Assembly (NCBI GenBank): GCA_017961965.1
Contig: JAGCWG010000397.1
Coordinates: 1 to 6,433 of the forward strand
Source of the DNA: Bacteroidaceae bacterium
GTDB taxonomy: Bacteria > Bacteroidota > Bacteroidia > Bacteroidales > Bacteroidaceae
Direction: 5' to 3'
DNA: 6,433 nt
A program made the position numbers and the translations under genes. Below, in pieces: positions 1 through 5,686 of this stretch (positions are counted from its first letter, which is position 1; every line of letters begins with the position of its first letter). The notes under the pieces were generated by a model. It ran no database searches. It was not told the origin of the DNA and saw only the letters and a program-made list of their open reading frames with translations.

Positions 1-1
1 T

Positions 2-178
2 GAGGCTGAGGCATGCAAGGAATCGGGCGAAGAGAAGGTTATCCTCTTCAACCTCTCAGGTCACGGACTCATCGACATGTCAGCCTACGACCAGTATCTC
101 TCAGGATCCCTCCTCGACTTTGAGATTACAGAAGAAGACGTGAAGAAGAACATCGCAGAACTGGAGAAAGTCATCTAA
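2..178 (+). CDS. trpB: TrpB2-type tryptophan synthase beta chain, C-terminal fragment
   Basis: The last 58 codons of a gene that begins before the window; the frame is open from base 2 to the TAA at 176-178. The visible tail carries FNLSGHGLIDMSAYDQYL, which matches the C-terminal NLSGHG-hfD-aYd-yl signature of the type-2 (TrpB2, 'TrpB-like') pyridoxal-phosphate enzymes. These condense indole with serine to give tryptophan; some act without a TrpA partner. The fragment ends in an acidic and lysine-rich helix (EITEEDVKKNIAELEKVI), as is usual for these proteins. The catalytic lysine and phosphate-binding loop lie outside the window and cannot be checked. No trp partner gene follows: a terminator comes 8 nt after the stop, so this gene ends its transcript. 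Assignment to TrpB2 rather than classical TrpB rests on this tail alone. Confidence 0.82.
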   Translation, partial: EAEACKESGEEKVILFNLSGHGLIDMSAYDQYLSGSLLDFEITEEDVKKNIAELEKVI

Positions 179-185
179 AAGACTC

Positions 186-237
186 ACACAAAAAGAGCGT
201 ACAGCACGAAATATGTACGCTCTTTTTGTGTTTTTTT
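186..237 (+). terminator. Intrinsic terminator after trpB2
   Basis: A perfect 18-bp inverted repeat (arms 186-203 and 214-231) encloses a 10-nt loop (GCACGAAATA) and runs into a tract of seven T's at 231-237. The core GAGCGTACA pairs with TGTACGCTC, flanked by A5/T5. It starts 8 nt after the trpB2 stop, where a Rho-independent terminator is expected. The A-rich left arm means it could also stop transcription from the opposite strand. Confidence 0.93.
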
Positions 238-579
238 CAAACATTTTGCCTTTATCAGTTCTCTTTATAGCCACTAAAACATGAAAAACGAGGCAACACA
301 AATACGTTATCCATGGATATTCAATATATTACATTCCATCCATCATAGCACATATTTTTCTATTGTCATTGACAAAAAATCAGTATATGTCGTTTCTTCC
401 ATGCCATGCTGGGCTAACAGCATCTGCGAAACTTAACGGAGAAACAATAATAAAGTAACTATGTAAGAGAAATATCCTGTTTACACTACTAAACAATATT
501 AAACAGAAGCATCAACAATACAATTTGAAAGGAAACAAGGCAAAATATATAAAATTTATCATATATTTCAGTATTTTAT
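238..579. other. A/T-rich intergenic stretch, no convincing gene
   Basis: About 340 bases between the trpB2 terminator and the asnA promoter. No tRNA, known RNA fold, mobile element or strong promoter was recognised. One open frame, ATG 281 to TAA 436 (+), would encode 51 residues (MKNEATQIRYPW... to ...WANSICET). It matches no family I know, and no TTTG/TAnnTTTG promoter sits correctly ahead of it, so it is not called as a gene. A 6-bp dyad (ATGCTG 406-411, CAGCAT 418-423, 6-nt loop) lies near its end. A near-miss of the -7 box occurs at 519-527 with one extra spacer base. Confidence 0.55.
543..568. repeat. A/T-rich inverted repeat upstream of asnA promoter
   Basis: AAATATAT (543-550) and ATATATTT (561-568) form a perfect 8-bp dyad around a 10-nt spacer, ending 11 nt before the -33 box of asnA. 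The position suits an activator site or an A/T-rich upstream element. In such A/T-rich DNA a dyad of this kind can also occur by chance. Confidence 0.3.
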
Positions 580-610
580 TTTGCAGAATGTAAAAAATGA
601 TTTACCTTTG
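580..610 (+). promoter_or_regulatory. Bacteroidota-type promoter of asnA
   Basis: TTTG (580-583), exactly 19 nt, then TACCTTTG (603-610), an exact match to the TTTG/TAnnTTTG consensus used by the Bacteroidota primary sigma factor. Transcription should begin about 5-8 nt further on, giving a leader of only about 25 nt before the ATG at 642. That leader has no Shine-Dalgarno sequence and is A-rich just before the start, as usual in the phylum. An imperfect dyad (GTGTCA 610-615, TGATACAC 627-634) overlaps the start region and could be an operator, but this is weak. Confidence 0.87.
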
Positions 611-641
611 TGTCACAAAATAAAATGATACACTGTAAAAA

Positions 642-1679
642 ATGAGCAAATTGATAAAAGTAGAGGGCTACAAGCAATTGCTTAACCCGATACAGACAGA
701 ACAGGGCATCAAGCAGATAAAGGACTTCTTTCAGGCTAACCTGTCAACAGCACTCCGTCTTCGCCGTGTCACAGCACCTTTGTTTGTGATGCGTGGTCTT
801 GGAATCAACGATGACCTCAACGGAGTGGAACGTCCTGTATCTTTCCCTATCAAGGATATGGGCGACCAAGTAGCAGAAGTCGTTCACTCGCTTGCTAAAT
901 GGAAGCGCCTTATGCTTGGCGAATATGGTATAAAGCCAAGTTACGGACTATATACAGACATGAATGCCATACGTGGTGATGAGGAGCTCGACAATCTCCA
1001 CTCACTTTACGTTGACCAGTGGGACTGGGAACGCACAATGACAGCAGAAGAACGCAACCTCACCTTCCTCAAGAAGATTGTGAAGTGCATCTACTTTGCT
1101 ATCCGTCGAACAGAGTACCTCGTGAGTGAGACATTCCCACAAATTGAGCAGTTCCTTCCTGAAGAAATTCACTTTATCCATTCAGAGGAACTTCTACAGA
1201 TGTATCCAGACCTCACTCCAAAGGAGCGCGAGGATGCAATCTGCAAAAAATACGGAGCTGTATTCATCATGGGTATTGGCGGTAAGCTCTCAAATGGCGA
1301 ACCACATGACGGACGTGCCCCTGACTATGATGACTGGACAACACCAAACTCTGATGGTTACTATGGCTTGAACGGCGACATCATGATATGGTATCCTATA
1401 CTTAACCGCGCCTTTGAGCTCAGTTCCATGGGTATCCGTGTTGACAAGGAAGCACTTCTCCGTCAGCTTGAGTTGACAGGAAAGGAAGACCGTAAAGAAC
1501 TCTACTTCCACAAGAAGCTTCTTGCTGGCGAACTCCCACTCTCTATCGGCGGTGGTATTGGTCAAAGCCGTCTATGTATGGTGCTCCTTCACAAGGCACA
1601 CATCGGAGAGATTCAAGCAAGTATCTGGCCAGAGGATATGCGTAAGGAATGCGCAGCCGCTGGAATGCCACTCATCTAA
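642..1679 (+). CDS. asnA: Aspartate--ammonia ligase (asparagine synthetase A)
   Basis: A cytoplasmic enzyme that makes asparagine from aspartate, ammonia and ATP through an aspartyl-AMP intermediate. Its fold is related to the catalytic core of class II aminoacyl-tRNA synthetases. The 345 residues slightly exceed the roughly 330 of the E. coli protein. Family motifs appear in order: VTAPLFV (43-49), YTDMNAIR (104-111), YVDQWDWE (123-130), HDGRAPDYDDW (222-232), SSMGIRVD (261-268) and the class II motif-3-like GGGIGQSR (303-310). No key segment is missing and there is no frameshift. The ATG at 642 is chosen because MSKLIKVEGYKQLL is a normal AsnA N terminus and lies just after a canonical promoter. 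The gene is monocistronic: promoter directly upstream, terminator hairpin 28 nt after the stop, and a convergent neighbour. AsnA uses free ammonia, not glutamine, so it fits cells growing on abundant ammonia. Confidence 0.98.
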   Translation: MSKLIKVEGYKQLLNPIQTEQGIKQIKDFFQANLSTALRLRRVTAPLFVMRGLGINDDLNGVERPVSFPIKDMGDQVAEVVHSLAKWKRLMLGEYGIKPSYGLYTDMNAIRGDEELDNLHSLYVDQWDWERTMTAEERNLTFLKKIVKCIYFAIRRTEYLVSETFPQIEQFLPEEIHFIHSEELLQMYPDLTPKEREDAICKKYGAVFIMGIGGKLSNGEPHDGRAPDYDDWTTPNSDGYYGLNGDIMIWYPILNRAFELSSMGIRVDKEALLRQLELTGKEDRKELYFHKKLLAGELPLSIGGGIGQSRLCMVLLHKAHIGEIQASIWPEDMRKECAAAGMPLI

Positions 1680-1707
1680 AAGCAAAGCGCATAAATATAA
1701 ACATAAC

Positions 1708-1745
1708 AAAAGCGAGCAAAACCGAATATGGATTTGCTCGCTTTT
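1708..1745. terminator. Bidirectional terminator between asnA and the permease gene
   Basis: A perfect 13-bp stem, AAAAGCGAGCAAA (1708-1720) with TTTGCTCGCTTTT (1733-1745), closes a 12-nt loop. A's on one flank and T's on the other make it usable from both strands. It lies 28 nt after the asnA stop and 27 nt beyond the stop of the convergent permease gene, so it probably serves both. Confidence 0.88.
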
Positions 1746-1772
1746 ACTTTATCTTATCTAAAACAGATTCTT

Positions 1773-3017
1773 TTATTCAAACTTCATTGTGCGTGCTGGT
1801 GCACTTATACCAATGAAGAATGATGAACCGAATATGACGAGTGATGATACGAGAAGTGTCATGATATTAAGGAATACGACCTGCAACCAGTCAATATATA
1901 CAGGTACAGAATCAAGATAATATACCGATGCATCCAACTTAACAACAGAGAAATGCTGTTGTACAATGCAGATGAGTAATCCAAGAATATTACCAAACAA
2001 CATTCCTTTGCCCACGAGTATGACCGCATAATGGAAGAATACCTTACGCACTCCCATGTTTGTCATTCCAAGTGCCTTGAGAAGTCCTATCATGTTAATG
2101 CGTTCAAGCATGACAATAAGGAGACCTGACACAATGGTAAAACTGGAGATGAAGAGCATCAACACAAGTATCATCACCACATTCATGTCGAGCACGGACA
2201 ACCATGAGAATGTGTGAGGCGACAGTTCCTTGATGGAGAATGCTCCATATATCACACCATTACGGTCACGTGAACCATAGATGATGCTATGCATATCAGC
2301 AGCCGTCTTCTGTACATTGTCGAAGTCCGCCACCTTCAATTCTATTCCTGATACCATGTCATTATCCCAGCCGTTGAGACGACGGACAGTATAGATGTCA
2401 GCAAGCACGTTTACCTTGTCATAGTCAACAAGATTTGTCTCATATATACCATATATATTAAGACGACGGGCACGCATACCAGTCTTCCCATCAAGGAAAT
2501 AAGCATATACCTTATCGCCAAGATGAAGACCGAGGTCAGATGCAATCTTCTTGCTTATGAGAATATTGTTTGTTGACTTCTTACTGCTAAACTTTGGGAC
2601 TGCACCTTCGACGAGGTATTTATGAAAGAATGTAGTGTCGTAGTCTTCACCTACGCCCTTGAATGTTACTCCACAGAAATCCTCTTCTGTCTTGAGTATT
2701 CCGAGTTTTGTGGCGTATGCCTGTCGGCTCTCTATGCCGTCGAACATATCAAGCACCTTGCGAAGCGAATCGTTATATAGTACAGGCATCATTTCAAACT
2801 GCTGTGTCTGTGTAAGACTGACTACCTGAATGTGAGAGCCAAAACCTATGACCTTGCTACTTACCTCACGCTTGAATCCGAGGACAACAGAGAGACTAAC
2901 TATCATCACAGCAAGTCCGACTGCAATGCCAAGCATCGCTATACGTACAGCAGGGCGAGAAAATCGTTTCTCGCCCTCAGTATTTGAATATATTCGTCTT
3001 GCTATGAAACTGTACAT
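1773..3017 (-). CDS. LolC/LolE-family (FtsX/MacB-type) ABC transporter permease
   Basis: An inner-membrane permease subunit of the lipoprotein-releasing (Lol) type. In the family, an ATPase partner (LolD) drives extraction of outer-membrane lipoproteins to the periplasmic carrier. From ATG 3017 it is 414 residues. The pattern is a cytoplasmic start with FIARRIYSNTEGEKRFSRPAVRIA, a first membrane helix at about 24-48, and a large periplasmic domain at about 50-275. Three helices follow at about 277-303, 327-354 and 377-402. The loop motif ERINMIGLLKALGMTN (305-320) is the conserved FtsX-family coupling segment that contacts the ATPase. The frame is open back to 3083, but residues before MYSFIARRIY come from a G/C-rich repeat and do not resemble the family, so 3017 is the likely start. 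No ATPase gene is in the window, so the partner must be encoded elsewhere. Bacteroidales often have one LolC/E-like protein that could act as a homodimer (inference). Confidence 0.9.
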   Translation of the reverse strand: MYSFIARRIYSNTEGEKRFSRPAVRIAMLGIAVGLAVMIVSLSVVLGFKREVSSKVIGFGSHIQVVSLTQTQQFEMMPVLYNDSLRKVLDMFDGIESRQAYATKLGILKTEEDFCGVTFKGVGEDYDTTFFHKYLVEGAVPKFSSKKSTNNILISKKIASDLGLHLGDKVYAYFLDGKTGMRARRLNIYGIYETNLVDYDKVNVLADIYTVRRLNGWDNDMVSGIELKVADFDNVQKTAADMHSIIYGSRDRNGVIYGAFSIKELSPHTFSWLSVLDMNVVMILVLMLFISSFTIVSGLLIVMLERINMIGLLKALGMTNMGVRKVFFHYAVILVGKGMLFGNILGLLICIVQQHFSVVKLDASVYYLDSVPVYIDWLQVVFLNIMTLLVSSLVIFGSSFFIGISAPARTMKFE

Positions 3018-3024
3018 AATATCA

Positions 3025-3052
3025 GCCCCCACTAACTCCCCCAAGGAGGAGG
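3025..3052 (-). repeat. REP-like G/C-rich element, proximal copy (inverted)
   Basis: On the minus strand this reads as a C/T-rich start, then GGGGGAG, TTAGT and GGGGGC. It is a diverged copy, in the opposite orientation, of the element at 3100-3129. It ends 7 nt before the permease ATG, so the G-rich end forms the translation-initiation region. Its base composition contrasts sharply with the A/T-rich leaders elsewhere in the window, which suggests a mobile or repeat-derived insertion. Confidence 0.55.
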
Positions 3053-3099
3053 ATGCCATCCGGAGCATTAGCAATAATAACAAATAATCAATCTAAAAC

Positions 3100-3129
3100 G
3101 CCTCCCCTCGGGGAGGTTGGGAGGGGGCC
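3100..3129 (+). repeat. REP-like palindromic element, distal copy
   Basis: The element begins with a perfect 7-bp hairpin, CCTCCCC (3101-3107), 2 nt, GGGGAGG (3110-3116), followed by TTGGGAGGGGGC. Read on the minus strand it lies 4 nt after the aminotransferase stop, and the hairpin is followed by CGTTTTAG. It could therefore work as a weak terminator or a 3'-end stabiliser for that gene. Together with the inverted copy at 3025-3052 it forms a paired arrangement like the REP/BIME elements of enterobacteria. The comparison is structural and implies no shared ancestry. Confidence 0.6.
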
Positions 3130-3133
3130 TACC

Positions 3134-4333
3134 TTACTCCGTCCTACCTGGATAAGCCTCAAGTGCCTTGCGAAGTACGAAGAGTGCACGAATAAGGTCT
3201 TCCTTCTTCAGGACGTAAGCAATACGAACCTCGTTCTTTCCAGCTCCTGGTGTAGTATAGAATCCAGATGCTGGAGCCATCATGACTGTCTCACCCTCGT
3301 AGTTAAACTCAGAGAGACACCATGCACAGAACTTCTCACAGTCATCGACAGGAAGCTTTGCCACAGTATAGAAAGCACCCATAGGAATTGGAGAATAAAC
3401 TCCTGGTATGCGATTGAGACCGTCAATAAGACACTTACGACGCTCCACATACTCATCATACACCTCACGACTGTATTCCTCTGGTGCATCAAGGCTTGCC
3501 TCTGCCACAATCTGTCCGATAAGTGGTGGAGAGAGACGTGCCTGACAGAACTTCATGACTGCCTTACGAATCTCTTCATTCTTGGTGATAAGTGCTCCGA
3601 TACGGATTCCGCACTCACTATATCTCTTACTGACAGAGTCAATAAGGACTACGTTATTCTCAATGCCTTCAAGGTGACACGCAGATATATAAGGTGAGCC
3701 AGTATAGATAAACTCACGATATACCTCGTCGGAGAACAGATAGAGGTCATACTTCTTGACGAGGTCACGTATCTGGTTCATCTCACGACGTGTGTAAAGA
3801 TATCCCGTTGGGTTGTTCGGATTACAGATAAGGATGGCACGTGTGCGCTCGTTTATGAGTTCCTCGAACTTCTCAACCTTTGGAAGAGAGAATCCTTCAT
3901 CGATGGTAGTGGCTATTGTACGGATAACCGCACCCGCCGAGATGGCGAATGCCATGTAGTTGGCGTATGCTGGTTCTGGCACAATAATCTCATCACCTGG
4001 GTTCAGACATGAGAGGAAAGCAAAGAGCACAGCCTCCGAACCACCACTTGTGATGATGATGTCGTCGGCAGTAAGATTGATGTCATACTTCTTGTAATAA
4101 CCAACCAGCTTTTCCCTATATGAACGATATCCCTGGGAAGGACTATACTCAAGAATCTTTCTGTCGATATTCTTGATAGCATCAAGCGCAACCTGAGGAG
4201 TAGGAAGGTCAGGCTGTCCAATATTCAAATGATAGACATGGACACCACGCTTTTTTGCGTCTTCTGCAAGCGGAGCCAATTTTCGGATTGGCGAGCTTGG
4301 CATCTCTGTTCCGCGTATTGATATCTTTGGCAT
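3134..4333 (-). CDS. Class I/II PLP-dependent aminotransferase (aspartate aminotransferase-like)
   Basis: A cytoplasmic fold-type I aminotransferase of 399 residues, the usual length for the aspartate aminotransferase group. Visible landmarks: N-terminal GQPDLPTP (39-46), SGGSEA (96-101) for phosphate binding, PEPAY (119-123), NPNNPTG (171-177), SDEVYREF (201-208), and SVSKRYSECGIRIG (233-246). In the last motif K236 is the Schiff-base lysine and R244 the likely PLP-phosphate arginine. EVRIAY (368-373) contains R370, expected to bind the substrate alpha-carboxylate. The likely reaction is aspartate plus 2-oxoglutarate to oxaloacetate plus glutamate. Substrate choice in this group cannot be read from sequence, so other amino donors remain possible and no symbol is given. 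It lies upstream of the permease gene on the same strand (116-nt gap with REP-like elements) and is divergent from aguB. All key residues are present and there is no sign of decay. Confidence 0.93.
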   Translation of the reverse strand: MPKISIRGTEMPSSPIRKLAPLAEDAKKRGVHVYHLNIGQPDLPTPQVALDAIKNIDRKILEYSPSQGYRSYREKLVGYYKKYDINLTADDIIITSGGSEAVLFAFLSCLNPGDEIIVPEPAYANYMAFAISAGAVIRTIATTIDEGFSLPKVEKFEELINERTRAILICNPNNPTGYLYTRREMNQIRDLVKKYDLYLFSDEVYREFIYTGSPYISACHLEGIENNVVLIDSVSKRYSECGIRIGALITKNEEIRKAVMKFCQARLSPPLIGQIVAEASLDAPEEYSREVYDEYVERRKCLIDGLNRIPGVYSPIPMGAFYTVAKLPVDDCEKFCAWCLSEFNYEGETVMMAPASGFYTTPGAGKNEVRIAYVLKKEDLIRALFVLRKALEAYPGRTE

Positions 4334-4369
4334 TTAAATGTATTTTATAGCTGTATGTGTAGTTTCGAA

Positions 4370-4385
4370 GCAGGGACTTCCCTGC
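4370..4385 (-). promoter_or_regulatory. Palindrome in the aminotransferase leader
   Basis: GCAGGGA (4370-4376), 2 nt, TCCCTGC (4379-4385) is a perfect 7-bp inverted repeat. On the minus strand it falls just after the predicted transcription start, about 37-52 nt before the ATG. It would form a G/C-rich hairpin at the 5' end of the mRNA, or could serve as a repressor operator immediately downstream of the promoter. No known regulator was recognised. Confidence 0.5.
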
Positions 4386-4397
4386 GCATAAGTCGTG

Positions 4398-4405
4398 CAA
4401 AGATA
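4398..4405 (-). promoter_or_regulatory. -7 box of the aminotransferase promoter
   Basis: On the minus strand this reads TATCTTTG, an exact TAnnTTTG match 64 nt before the ATG at 4333. No TTTG is found at the expected -33 distance, so the promoter is incomplete by consensus and may be weak or activator-dependent. Confidence 0.6.
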
Positions 4406-4448
4406 AGGAATTTTATTGTGAAAGAGATTATATATGAATAAAAAATCG

Positions 4449-4456
4449 TAATTTTG
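4449..4456 (+). promoter_or_regulatory. -7 box of the aguB promoter
   Basis: TAATTTTG matches TAnnTTTG and lies 17 nt before the aguB ATG, giving a leader of only about 10 nt. There is no TTTG about 19 nt upstream. The 140-nt divergent region thus holds two back-to-back -7 boxes (4398-4405 minus, 4449-4456 plus) about 45 bp apart, close enough for shared regulation. Confidence 0.5.
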
Positions 4457-4473
4457 CCGAAAATTTTAACAAA

Positions 4474-5349
4474 ATGAAAGTAGGAATAATACAGCAGTCT
4501 TGTTCTGGCGATGTAAACGCCAACAAGGAGAAACTTGCAAACAATATCAGAAAAGTGGCAAAGGAAGGTGCAGAACTCGTGGTACTCCAAGAGCTTCACA
4601 ACTCACTTTACTTCTGTCAGACAGAGAACACGCAACTATTCGACCTTGCTGAGCCAATACCCGGTCCATCAACCGAGTTCTATGGCGCAATAGCCAAGGA
4701 ATGTGGCGTGGTTCTTGTCACATCACTCTTTGAGCGTAGAGCAGCAGGACTCTACCACAACACAGCCGTAGTATTTGAGAAAGACGGAACGATAGCAGGC
4801 AAATATCGCAAGATGCACATCCCTGATGATCCTGCATACTACGAGAAGTTCTACTTCACACCTGGCGACATGGGCTTCCGCCCAATACAGACAAGCGTCG
4901 GCAAGCTTGGCGTACAGGTATGTTGGGACCAATGGTATCCAGAAGGAGCACGTCTCATGGCACTTCAGGGAGCTGAGTTACTCATCTACCCTACTGCCAT
5001 CGGATACGAGAGTTCGGACACAGAAGACGAGCAGGAACGCCAGCGTGAAGCATGGACAACCGTACAGAGAGGTCATGCGGTAGCCAACGGAATACCTGTG
5101 ATTGCCGTCAACCGTACAGGTCATGAACCCGACCCATCAGGACAGACCAACGGCATACAGTTCTGGGGAAGCAGTTTCGTGGCAGGTCCACAAGGCGAGC
5201 TACTCTATCGTGCCCCAAAGGACGAAGAAACAAATCAAGTCATCGACATAGACATGAAGCGAAGCGAGAACGTAAGACGTTGGTGGCCATTCCTTCGTGA
5301 CCGCAGAATAGAAGAGTTTGGAGGATTGACTAAAAGATTCATTGATTGA
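4474..5349 (+). CDS. aguB: N-carbamoylputrescine amidase
   Basis: A cytoplasmic nitrilase-superfamily (carbon-nitrogen hydrolase) enzyme that cleaves N-carbamoylputrescine to putrescine, CO2 and ammonia. This is the last step of the agmatine route to polyamines. The 291 residues match the family length. The Glu-Lys-Cys triad is visible: E40 in LQELHNS, K113 in RKMHIPDD, and C150 in VQVCWDQWYPE. The extended motif KYRKMHIPDDPAYYEKFYF (110-128), the QFWGSSFVAGP segment (229-239) and the C-terminal RRWWPFLRDRRIEEFGGL (268-285) fit the AguB subfamily better than generic nitrilases. The ATG at 4474 gives the typical MKVGIIQQ start of the first beta strand. The usual partner, agmatine deiminase (aguA), often lies next to aguB in Bacteroidota, but a strong terminator follows here and no aguA is in the window. 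aguA must be elsewhere or absent. Confidence 0.94.
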   Translation: MKVGIIQQSCSGDVNANKEKLANNIRKVAKEGAELVVLQELHNSLYFCQTENTQLFDLAEPIPGPSTEFYGAIAKECGVVLVTSLFERRAAGLYHNTAVVFEKDGTIAGKYRKMHIPDDPAYYEKFYFTPGDMGFRPIQTSVGKLGVQVCWDQWYPEGARLMALQGAELLIYPTAIGYESSDTEDEQERQREAWTTVQRGHAVANGIPVIAVNRTGHEPDPSGQTNGIQFWGSSFVAGPQGELLYRAPKDEETNQVIDIDMKRSENVRRWWPFLRDRRIEEFGGLTKRFID

Positions 5350-5351
5350 AC

Positions 5352-5410
5352 AAAAAAACGCCCTGTACGGCTGGACGGAATAAGTCAGGCCGTACAGGGC
5401 GGAGTTTTTT
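5352..5410 (+). terminator. Intrinsic terminator after aguB
   Basis: A perfect 13-bp stem, CGCCCTGTACGGC (5359-5371) with GCCGTACAGGGCG (5389-5401), has a 17-nt loop and is followed by GAG and six T's (5405-5410). An A7 tract (5352-5358) precedes it. It begins 3-10 nt after the aguB stop. The stem is G/C-rich and should terminate efficiently. Confidence 0.92.
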
Positions 5411-5439
5411 AGAGCCCGCTCCCTGTCGGGAGCTAAAAA
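5406..5439. terminator. Second hairpin directly after the aguB terminator
   Basis: GCTCCC (5418-5423), loop TGTC, GGGAGC (5428-5433). An outer TTTTTAG (5406-5412) can pair with CTAAAAA (5433-5439) if the five bases AGCCC are bulged and the shared C5433 is resolved. On the minus strand the stem is followed by T's, so it could stop transcription from the opposite direction or back up the first terminator. Its role is uncertain. Confidence 0.45.
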
Positions 5440-5535
5440 CTTGTGTTTTCCATGCTTCTATGGGATTATAAAATTAAACCGTACAGGTCACATTTCGTTC
5501 ATCTTCCGTTGCTCATTCGTTGTGACTTTTTTGTG
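5440..5535. other. Gene-free stretch with a long-loop dyad
   Basis: No open frame or RNA gene was recognised. GTCACA (5487-5492) pairs with TGTGAC (5521-5526) across 28 nt and is followed by six T's (5527-5532), a weak terminator-like arrangement. The loop carries three CGTT repeats. CCGTACAGG at 5479-5487 repeats the right arm of the aguB terminator (5390-5398) and could compete for its left arm. These are the first of several dyads filling the region up to the rplU promoter. Confidence 0.4.
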
Positions 5536-5634
5536 TCTCTACTATTTCTCTGCTATAATAGTAGAGCCATAGTGGTACCACTTTGGAGTCACTTCGGTGT
5601 CATAGCGAAGTCATAACGGAGTCATGACATTAGT
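5536..5634. repeat. Degenerate 11-nt tandem repeat array
   Basis: Nine consecutive 11-nt units in unbroken register. Neighbouring units resemble each other in pairs: TCTCTACTATT and TCTCTGCTATA (9/11), ATAGTAGAGCC and ATAGTGGTACC (8/11), ACTTTGGAGTC and ACTTCGGTGTC (9/11), ATAGCGAAGTC and ATAACGGAGTC (9/11), then the weaker ATGACATTAGT. Units 5-8 share a GTC ending. Dyads overlie the array: CTCTACTAT (5537-5545) with ATAGTAGAG (5558-5566), AGTGGTACCACT (5571-5582, self-palindromic and extended by CCA/TGG to 5567-5586), and ACTTCG (5591-5596) with CGAAGT (5606-5611). All frames are broken by stops (TAATAGTAG at 5557-5565), so it is not coding. The unit length is near one DNA helical turn. No known element was recognised. 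Confidence 0.7.
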
Positions 5635-5647
5635 GGTTCGTAGCCAG

Positions 5648-5662
5648 TACGTTCGCGACGTA
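5648..5662. repeat. Short dyad TACGT-N5-ACGTA
   Basis: TACGT (5648-5652) and ACGTA (5658-5662) flank TCGCG. The site lies between the two 11-nt repeat arrays. It is small but G/C-rich at its centre and could be a hairpin or a protein site. Confidence 0.3.
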
Positions 5663-5686
5663 TTTTCAACCTTTCACTTACCTTCC

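Noticed and set aside
101..301. 66-codon open frame on the minus strand across the trpB2 end and its terminator
   Set aside because: It runs through the terminator hairpin, so its codons are dictated by that repeat and the opposite gene.
3055..3099. Separate promoter for the permease gene
   Set aside because: The A/T-rich spacer between the REP-like copies contains near misses of TAnnTTTG on the minus strand but no exact box with a -33 TTTG at a suitable distance.
3053..3697. 214-codon open frame on the plus strand opposite the aminotransferase
   Set aside because: It is antisense to a gene with intact catalytic motifs, begins inside the REP-like region, and its protein is cysteine- and threonine-rich with no recognisable domain.
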